Source: Scytonema tolypothrichoides VB-61278
Lineage (GTDB): Bacteria > Cyanobacteriota > Cyanobacteriia > Cyanobacteriales > Nostocaceae
Reading direction: 5' to 3'
DNA length: 51,897 nucleotides
NCBI RefSeq assembly: GCF_000828085.3
Contig: NZ_JXCA02000024.1
Coordinates: forward strand, 288,456-340,352
This document shows, piece after piece, positions 45,724 to 51,897 of this stretch (position 1 is its first letter; every line of letters starts with the position of its first letter). The notes under the pieces are model-generated. The model did no database searches and was not told the origin of the DNA. It saw only the letters and a program-made list of their open reading frames with translations. Both the position numbers and the translations under genes were made by a program.

Positions 45724-45946
45724 TTATTTGATTGCCAGTATAAATAAATGTCCGTATCAGTTTCGGCAAGAATTTCTAAAGAATTTTTAAAGAATATAGG
45801 AATCCGGTTTGTTCCTTTGAAAATCGATTGGTTCAGATTCCCAACTTCGAGCGAGAGGTTGGGAATGTTTTGGATTCTGGCGAACCAGGGGGTATTCAAT
45901 TATCTTTGTTGGGGCGACAATCAATGCTGGCGCTAGAAGGCAAGCC

Positions 45947-46120
45947 TCACCAGCGAGAACGAAAGTTGTTGACACCGCTGAAAGATTCGTTTTCCTGCTT
46001 AAAAATCGCTACACCAACAAGACCATAGTCCCCAAAGCGGTCTTTAAGATTCAGCACCAGAACAGAGCAAGACTTGTGAAGGTCTTGAATTTCGGATACT
46101 GCTGCAAAGCGGTGTTGCAT
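45947..46120 (-). pseudogene. Fragment of the FkbH-fusion gene's GNAT region
   Basis: A 57-codon frame from ATG at 46118-46120. Bases 45984-46098 match 47859-47973 of the FkbH-fusion gene with about seven differences in 115 (VSEIQDLHKSCSVLVLNLKD, then RFGDYGLVGVAIFKQENES). Only the middle of the GNAT domain is present; the ends are unrelated. It begins six bases beyond the glycosyltransferase stop. Confidence 0.8.
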
Positions 46121-46125
46121 AATTG

Positions 46126-47418
46126 CTACCTTTGAGCTAAGACTGGCTTAAGCGTAGCTATAGCCTCTTCCGTAATATCAGCGGCTCGATTAACCCCCCC
46201 AGCAAGGCGAATGGCTTGTTGTAACCTAAAGGCATTCTGTTTATAAGATTTTTCTGTCAGCACCCGCCCGATAGCTACTCGTAATTTGGGTACATTTAAC
46301 TCAGACAGGCGTACAACCTCCCCTGCACCAGTTCGAGCCAGACGTGCTGCTATTCCTGGCTGTTCGCTGGTAATTGGAATCGCAACCAAAGGTACACCAC
46401 TGCTTAATGCTGCCAAAGTGGTATTCATCCCAGCATGGGTAATAGTCAGGGCGGCTGTTTGAATCAATTGCTGCTGTGGTGCAAAAGGAACAACAATCGG
46501 TGAACCAGGTAAGTCAAAACCAGATTCTTGGCTGTCTGGGTTTCCCAGGGAGATGACCAATTGCACGTCCAAGCCAACACAAGCTTCGGCAATACACTGA
46601 AAAATTTCTGGTTTGCGGTTTTGCAAAGTTCCCAAAGCAGCATAAATCAGTGGTTGACCAGTCAACTTTTCAAAGGGAAAAGACAGGGACGGAAACGATA
46701 TGGGTTCTTGCCCGGAAGGGTCTTGCAAAGGTCCTGTGTAATGGAACCACTCAGGTAATTTAACGCGGGGAAAGTCAAACTCTGCGGGTAGCTGACATAT
46801 CTGAGCTAGCGTTGAATCTGCTTCTTCTCGGCGGGTGAAGGTTGGCAAGTTCCATTGACGGCGTTGCTTTACTATAATTTCCCAAATTGATTGTGAAAGG
46901 CGATCAAGCAGGAAATTCCCAACCCGGTTGCGTAAATGCGCCCACCAAGCAGTGTTGTAACTCCAATGAGTCATGTAGGGCGGAACACCTTCTTCCTTAT
47001 TAATCAGCAGGGCGTTACACACTGTAACAAAGGGAATATCCAGAAAATCGGCAATGGTTCCACCCGCACGTGTTGTCTGGTCTACCACAAGCGCCTCTAC
47101 ACCCGCCCCTTTGAGTGCTTCTGGCAACGCTCGAAAATGCATCATTGTTTCTTGTAGCAGGAAACTAATTACCAGCCGCAGAGCGGTCTGTCCGCTATTT
47201 TCTCCCAATTTTTTGTAAATTTGCGCGATTCGTCCAGGCGGAAATTCAGCCGCTCCAATTTCTTGAAATTCCAACCCAACTGTTTTCACCTTAGATTCGA
47301 TTTCCGGCTCTTGGAATAAGGTGACGCGATGACCGCGCCGTTGCAGTTCTCGACCCAAAGCGCACATTGGGTTGAGGTGACCGATCGCGGCTGGACAAAG
47401 GATACCAAAATGAGTCAT
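46126..47418 (-). CDS. GT1-family glycosyltransferase (UGT/MGT-like)
   Basis: 430 residues. The N-terminal domain starts HFGILCPAAIGHLNPMCALG; the C-terminal nucleotide-sugar domain has YAALGTLQNR, VPFAPQQQLIQTAALTITH and HAGMNTTLAAL with the conserved His-Ala-Gly. The GT-B fold is typical for transfer of UDP-glucose or similar to lipid or polyketide aglycones, as in zeaxanthin glucosyltransferase or macrolide GTs. It lies on the same strand, downstream of the FkbH fusion and SDR, with 163 bases to the former. A decorating step in the same pathway is likely. Confidence 0.9.
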   Translation of the reverse strand: MTHFGILCPAAIGHLNPMCALGRELQRRGHRVTLFQEPEIESKVKTVGLEFQEIGAAEFPPGRIAQIYKKLGENSGQTALRLVISFLLQETMMHFRALPEALKGAGVEALVVDQTTRAGGTIADFLDIPFVTVCNALLINKEEGVPPYMTHWSYNTAWWAHLRNRVGNFLLDRLSQSIWEIIVKQRRQWNLPTFTRREEADSTLAQICQLPAEFDFPRVKLPEWFHYTGPLQDPSGQEPISFPSLSFPFEKLTGQPLIYAALGTLQNRKPEIFQCIAEACVGLDVQLVISLGNPDSQESGFDLPGSPIVVPFAPQQQLIQTAALTITHAGMNTTLAALSSGVPLVAIPITSEQPGIAARLARTGAGEVVRLSELNVPKLRVAIGRVLTEKSYKQNAFRLQQAIRLAGGVNRAADITEEAIATLKPVLAQR

Positions 47419-47581
47419 AGTAAGTGCCTTTACTTGAGTGTTAAAAATTTATCCAAAGCTGTTACCATACTGAGAGGCAATCGCCGGACATTCGCCACCC
47501 AATCGATATCCATTTCTCTTAACATACAAAGGTGCGTTAGCGACAGCGTAATACACCCTTGTTGAGAATCTCTTAGTATTA

Positions 47582-50377
47582 CTACGCCAAATGTGGCTCT
47601 TGAACAAGCATTTTTATGTGCTCAGGCTTTTGGGGAGCGATCCCTACCTCAGCTTCCAGAATATCCGATTGCTTTGACGAAAAACCCATTTTCAAAAGAA
47701 AAGTTTTCACCTGCTCGTTTCGCGAACCTGAACAGTAAGGAGCAATAATCGTCTTTAAATTTTTCTGCTTAGCAAAATCAAAAAGGCTGCATAAAAAAGA
47801 TTCCTCTACTTTACGTCCCAAAGCACGACAGCTCATCAGCAAGGTATCTATGAATAAAGATTCGTTTTCCTGCTTAAAAATCGCTACACCAACAAGACCA
47901 TAATCCCCAAAACGGTCTTTCAGATTCAGCACCAGAATAGAGCAAGATTTCTGAATGTCTTGAATTTCGGATAACGAACGGCGAATTAAAGAAAGATTAA
48001 ACTGATTGGTTTTCTGCGTCAGTTGTGCTACTCGTGGCAAATCTCTTTCCTCGGCAGACCGGATTTCTACAACTAATTGCAAGGATTCTAGATAACTCTC
48101 AAGGCTAGTTACGCCTTGCTGCAATTCCCGGCGTTGTTGCTCCTGCGCTATAAATTCTGTTCGTATTTTGTCTTCTGTTGTGATACTGGAAGAATCAAAA
48201 CACCAAAGCTTAGAAAGAGTTTCAACATAATGTGCTGGCTCTTTTGGCATGGTTACAACAGTGACCTCTGGAGAATTAGTCTGCACTTCTAAACATTCGA
48301 CTGGGGAATCATCGATAAAAATGAAAGAATCCAAACCTACGTTTAATTCTTCGGCAAGTTCGCGCAAATTGGTAGATTTTTCCTTCCAGTTAATCCGATA
48401 AGCAGCAATATCTGAGCGTCGCAGCACCATTTCGGGATGACTTTCAAATACATTCCAGACATCTGCTTCCTCATTTTTGCTAGCTAGCACCAAGAGAATA
48501 CCGCGTTTTTTCAAGTCCAGAAGCATTTCTTGAAACAGACGAAAACTGCGCCCAGGATGATCATTGCTTAAGGCAATACCATCAATACCGTCCTCGCCCA
48601 CAACACCTCCCCATAGAATACCATCGCAATCAAGTGCCAGAACTTTTTTAGCTGGAAGGAATATTCCACGCGCCAAACGGGTCATTGCAATCCCAAGTCC
48701 CTGATAAACTATTTGTGAATAGGGAGCGCGAGCGATCGCCTCAAACGAAGCATCCTGTGCATTTTGTCGTCCAACTTCCTCAACAACTCTGGCAAAGTCA
48801 AGGATATGAATTCCCTGTATTTTTTCCAGTTGCTCTTGCCACCAAAAGCGTAGTTTTTCGACTTGTTGATGCTTTCCATGAAAAAATGGCGAAACTGCTG
48901 GCGGTAAATTAGACACAATCAACCCTTTTTTATTTACAGCATAACTACTGATAGCATCCAACAGTTGATTGGCTCGAATCATTCCGTCCTGATCTCCATC
49001 CGAGATGAAATCTTCTGGGCGAGTAAGAACTATATTTAACCCGTTTGGATTTTTCATAAACAGACTATCTGGAGAAAGAAGAGTCTGTTCTAATTGGTTG
49101 AATTCAGCAAACTCCACAGAAAATGGAATGCCGAAAGCTTTACACCAGAGTTCTAGAGTTGAACCTAATGGTTGTGCAGTAAAAGTGGCAGCGATAACAA
49201 TCTTTTTATCACCTTTTGGCATCGATTCTGGGAAACGACGGGCAAGTGCCTGTGTTACGGCTTCCGGATTGTAAAGCGGCAGAAGCTCTGGATTATTGGG
49301 AATTTCAGTGTCTTGCTTAGGAGTGGATACCGCGTCCGAACTATCTGGATTATTATCTGTATGTGCGGCAATGAGCTGCTCAATTGACTTGCGAGAATTC
49401 AGTTTGAAGATATCCTTGGCGGGGACACGAATAGAAAAACGGTCATATAATGAAGCGGCGATTGACATGGTAGCTAGGGAATCCCATGCCATACAGTTTT
49501 CGCTATTTAAATCATCAGCAATCTCTTCTACTGGCAAACGAATAGCATTGGCAATTATTTCATTCAATTGGGAGGAAGCTATCTGCTTCTGTGAAGCCTT
49601 TGGTTTTGCCTCATTTGCAAATTCGTTGCGTTTGCGGAGAAAAACAGCAGGATTACCGCCCCAGATTTCGCCACGTCCTATGCGCGTGTATGGAAGCACA
49701 TTGCTACCTACTTCTACTATCGCTTCCTCCTCAATTTTGACCCCCATTCCTATTCTAGTATTACCACCAATGGTACTTTTGTTTCCAATTACAATCGGTT
49801 CTGAAATGTATCTAAGTTTTCCATCAGATGTGTTGACAGCATGAGCAACAATATGACATTCAGTACCAATAACAACGTTATCGCCAATATATGTTAAATC
49901 GGGATCTTGTGGCCATATAAGTACTAGAGATTGTTTCCCAATATGTACCTCTGGAGCATAAGCTCGCATCACCAGGTTTCTGAGCCATTTCAAAGGAATA
50001 GGAGTCATTTTGAAATAACTCAGAAAAGGGAATGTTGCTATCAACACCATTAGCTTATACGAGATATTTATTGGTGAAAATTGAATAAGTAATTGCCAAT
50101 CCTCAAGGAGATTAGCTTCTAGAAATTTGGGTTTCTTAACAAACCGAAACAAAACAGTTGTACCCAATGCACTTAGGCAAAGAAAGAGAAACAACCAGAA
50201 CAAGTAAAGTAGGGGAAATATTGCCACTAGCACTAGGGTGTTGATTTCTGGAAACATGTTGAAAATTAGCCAAGCCTCCAGAAGCCCAGCTATAACAGTT
50301 AACACCAGTGGATAAAACCAATTTATAGTTTCAATAGTGAGTGCAAAGAGTATTTTTATTATCAGTTTCGTGTGCAT
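47582..50377 (-). CDS. Membrane-LbH-ACP-FkbH-GNAT fusion protein
   Basis: 931 residues from the ATG at 50375-50377, which has GGAGAA five bases upstream; a TTG seven codons earlier (50398) gives the longer frame. Numbering here follows the 938-residue frame. Residues 10-135 hold about four membrane helices. Residues 145-255 are left-handed beta-helix hexapeptide repeats (IGDNVVIGTECHI, IGNKSTIGGNTRIG). Residues 270-345 are an acyl carrier domain with the phosphopantetheine Ser307 in AWDSLA. Residues 370-585 resemble the FkbH N-terminal region. Residues 585-735 are the HAD-IIIC domain with LDCDGILWGG (Asp590, Asp592), Lys641 and FIDDSP. Residues 775-930 are GNAT-like. FkbH enzymes load a glyceryl unit from 1,3-bisphosphoglycerate onto ACP; membrane tethering is unusual. 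Confidence 0.88.
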   Translation of the reverse strand: MHTKLIIKILFALTIETINWFYPLVLTVIAGLLEAWLIFNMFPEINTLVLVAIFPLLYLFWLFLFLCLSALGTTVLFRFVKKPKFLEANLLEDWQLLIQFSPINISYKLMVLIATFPFLSYFKMTPIPLKWLRNLVMRAYAPEVHIGKQSLVLIWPQDPDLTYIGDNVVIGTECHIVAHAVNTSDGKLRYISEPIVIGNKSTIGGNTRIGMGVKIEEEAIVEVGSNVLPYTRIGRGEIWGGNPAVFLRKRNEFANEAKPKASQKQIASSQLNEIIANAIRLPVEEIADDLNSENCMAWDSLATMSIAASLYDRFSIRVPAKDIFKLNSRKSIEQLIAAHTDNNPDSSDAVSTPKQDTEIPNNPELLPLYNPEAVTQALARRFPESMPKGDKKIVIAATFTAQPLGSTLELWCKAFGIPFSVEFAEFNQLEQTLLSPDSLFMKNPNGLNIVLTRPEDFISDGDQDGMIRANQLLDAISSYAVNKKGLIVSNLPPAVSPFFHGKHQQVEKLRFWWQEQLEKIQGIHILDFARVVEEVGRQNAQDASFEAIARAPYSQIVYQGLGIAMTRLARGIFLPAKKVLALDCDGILWGGVVGEDGIDGIALSNDHPGRSFRLFQEMLLDLKKRGILLVLASKNEEADVWNVFESHPEMVLRRSDIAAYRINWKEKSTNLRELAEELNVGLDSFIFIDDSPVECLEVQTNSPEVTVVTMPKEPAHYVETLSKLWCFDSSSITTEDKIRTEFIAQEQQRRELQQGVTSLESYLESLQLVVEIRSAEERDLPRVAQLTQKTNQFNLSLIRRSLSEIQDIQKSCSILVLNLKDRFGDYGLVGVAIFKQENESLFIDTLLMSCRALGRKVEESFLCSLFDFAKQKNLKTIIAPYCSGSRNEQVKTFLLKMGFSSKQSDILEAEVGIAPQKPEHIKMLVQEPHLA

Positions 50378-50601
50378 AAGTTCTCCACTTAGTAACAATA
50401 AGTAGATAGGTGGAAATAAACAGATCGTTAGTTAAGAAATGTAAAAACGCCTCAAACCCTTACTAATGAACGGCAGGTGGCACCGTCGGGGGAACCTCTT
50501 TGCCAAAAGTAAAAATTCCAAAAGGGAGTATTTCCACCGTTCTCAAAATCGTTGGGCTTTTAACTGCTTTGGTTCTGGTGCTTTTTCATACAAACTTGTT
50601 A

Positions 50602-51369
50602 CTACTGGGCTGTATAGCCACCATCAATGACTAATTCTGCTCCTGTCATATACTTTGACTCATCGGAAGCTAGGTAAAGAATTCCATAAGCAATATCATC
50701 TGGGTTGCCCATATGTTCTACAGGGATTTGCTTTTCGTAGTATTTCAAAGCTTCTGTGGGGTTTTCTATTTTTTTTAAAGCCTCTTCCATCATCGGTGTC
50801 CAAATGAAGCCGGGATGAATAGAATTAAAGCGAATATTATTTTTTGCATATAGTATTGCATTCGCTTTAGTCATCAAACGTACCGCACCTTTAGCTGCAT
50901 GATAAGGTGGGACACCAGGTGAACCAACCAGCCCTAAAATCGAGGACAGATTGATAATACTACCACCACCGGTGTTTAGCATATAAGTGATGGCATGTTT
51001 GGTACAGAGAAAAACCCCATTTGTATTGATTGCCATCACTGTGTTCCATTCTTCTTCAGAAATCTCATGAGTGGGTTTATTGATACCAGCGATTCCTGCA
51101 TTATTGACTAGAATATCGATTTTTCCCCACTTGCGGTAAACTTCAGCAAAGACTTGCTTGACTTGAGTTTCCTGGGAAACGTCTAAATGCCAGTAATCAG
51201 CTTCTCCGCCATGACTAGAAATTTCTTGTACTGATGTTTGACCTTCATCCACAAGAATATCTGTGACAGCAACCTTCGCTCCTTCTTTTGCTAAAAGTAG
51301 AGCTGTTGCTCTACCAATACCTCGTGCTGCGCCTGTAACAATTGCAACTTTATCTTTGACTCGATTCAT
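50602..51369 (-). CDS. Short-chain dehydrogenase/reductase
   Basis: 255 residues, classical SDR. TGAARGIG (12-19) binds NAD(P); NNAG is at 89-92, Asn115, catalytic Ser142 or Ser143, Tyr156 and Lys160 (YHAAK). An Asp after the second strand (TDILVDE) favours NAD over NADP. First of three minus-strand genes in the window, 203 bases or more upstream of the FkbH fusion. It probably oxidises a hydroxyl or reduces a ketone in that pathway; substrate unknown. Confidence 0.92.
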   Translation of the reverse strand: MNRVKDKVAIVTGAARGIGRATALLLAKEGAKVAVTDILVDEGQTSVQEISSHGGEADYWHLDVSQETQVKQVFAEVYRKWGKIDILVNNAGIAGINKPTHEISEEEWNTVMAINTNGVFLCTKHAITYMLNTGGGSIINLSSILGLVGSPGVPPYHAAKGAVRLMTKANAILYAKNNIRFNSIHPGFIWTPMMEEALKKIENPTEALKYYEKQIPVEHMGNPDDIAYGILYLASDESKYMTGAELVIDGGYTAQ

Positions 51370-51897
51370 AATACCTAATTATTGCTACTGTAGTTGTTGT
51401 TGTACTGAAATTCTTGCCATCTTTGATTAACGTACGCTTATTTGTGAATGAATTCAGCATGGGCAAGAAGGAGTAGGCTGTTACTAAAGTTAGGATATTG
51501 GGCATCAACCAGGCGGGCTTTTTTGACGATCCTGTTAAAGAAGAAGTTAGCCAGCTTTAGTTGCCGAAAAATCTTCTGTGGATCACAAAGATGGGTTGTC
51601 GGTAGCTGTTGCCCCATAGTTCAATCAAGTTATGAGACACAGTAAGCAAAACCATGCAACGGTTAAAGTCAAAACCCCTTATCTATTTATTAAATGTAGG
51701 TAAAATCAACTTATGCACTTAATTCTATAGTGCATAAATGTAAAGAAATCGCAAAAATTTGACCGAATCAGTTACCAGTTACCAGTTACCAGTTATCAGT
51801 TATCAGTGATCAGTTATCAGGGAAGCGCAGTATCAGTTGTCAAGCAGATTTTTTGTTTTTTGTTCTTTGTTCACTGTTCACTGTTCACTGTTCACTG
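51370..51897. other. Window-edge spacer with STRRs
   Basis: No convincing gene. A 59-codon minus-strand frame (51438-51617) has some protein-like composition (KLANFFFNRIVKKARL) but no binding site. From 51768 there are AGTTACC/AGTTATC heptamers, and the window ends inside a GTTCACT heptamer array (51868-51897). Confidence 0.6.

Noticed and set aside
45748-45936. 62-codon plus-strand frame after the phosphorylase
   Set aside because: It overlaps other frames of equal length and no motif is seen.
51438-51617. 59-codon minus-strand frame upstream of the SDR gene
   Set aside because: Composition is somewhat protein-like, but there is no binding site or recognisable family.

Overview
The window looks like chromosome from a filamentous, probably heterocyst-forming cyanobacterium (Nostocales). 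Three things suggest this. Many GCGATCGC (HIP1) octamers lie inside genes. Short tandem heptamer/octamer repeats (STRRs: TAATGAC-, GGGGAGCA-, CAGGGAA-, GTTCACT-type) fill the spacers. The gene content includes a complete natF-natG-natH-bgtA amino-acid uptake cluster, a HetC-like transporter, a group 2 sigma factor and a TonB-dependent receptor. The species cannot be read from the sequence. I see no tRNA, rRNA or CRISPR array.

Layout. (1) 1-9.4 kb: peptide natural-product maturation and export. A LanM lanthipeptide synthetase (+) converges, with a 20-base overlap, on a minus-strand operon: HTH protein > peptidase-ABC transporter with an N-terminal cNMP-binding domain > HlyD adaptor > parvulin-type isomerase. 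(2) 9.4-12.4 kb: a gene graveyard in which a second natF copy is broken by a transposase remnant and abuts a HAD hydrolase tail, then an intact BASS-family transporter. (3) 12.4-14.8 kb: a PLP-dependent decarboxylase carrying two C-terminal EF-hands. (4) 15-19.1 kb: natFGH-bgtA, interrupted by STRR arrays. (5) 19.4-24.2 kb: a sterol-desaturase-like protein, an SGNH hydrolase, two divergent methyltransferases and an aromatic amino acid permease.

(6) 24.2-26.5 kb: the most interesting locus. A Nif11-leader RiPP precursor has three X-Tyr-Gly motifs (MYG, LYG, LYG) in its core. A radical SAM/SPASM enzyme and a 56-residue partner follow. This is the architecture of the PlpA/PlpX/PlpY 'spliceotide' systems, in which a tyramine unit is excised from XYG to leave an alpha-keto-beta-amino acid. 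No dedicated exporter is adjacent. The GG leader end and the C39 transporter 16 kb away could belong together, but that is inference. (7) 26.5-29.5 kb: a second polar amino acid ABC system. (8) 29.6-34.2 kb: a VapBC pair, an Eis-like acetyltransferase, an EamA transporter and TruB. (9) 34.2-35.2 kb: a triplicated module carrying duplicated ends of a small gene. (10) 35.6-45.7 kb: TonB receptor, sigma factor, PriA and glucan phosphorylase.

(11) 45.9-51.4 kb: a minus-strand group of SDR, a membrane/hexapeptide/ACP/FkbH/GNAT fusion protein and a GT1 glycosyltransferase. It is probably one edge of a larger polyketide or glycolipid pathway.

Repeats are a theme of their own. They include a multi-hairpin element with terminal inverted repeats (three related copies), a 30-base palindromic repeat that sits in frame inside both priA and the TonB receptor gene, a duplicated natF leader, and large stacked hairpins. 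Start sites were moved from the longest reading frame where an ATG with a good Shine-Dalgarno sequence argued for it; those cases are stated.
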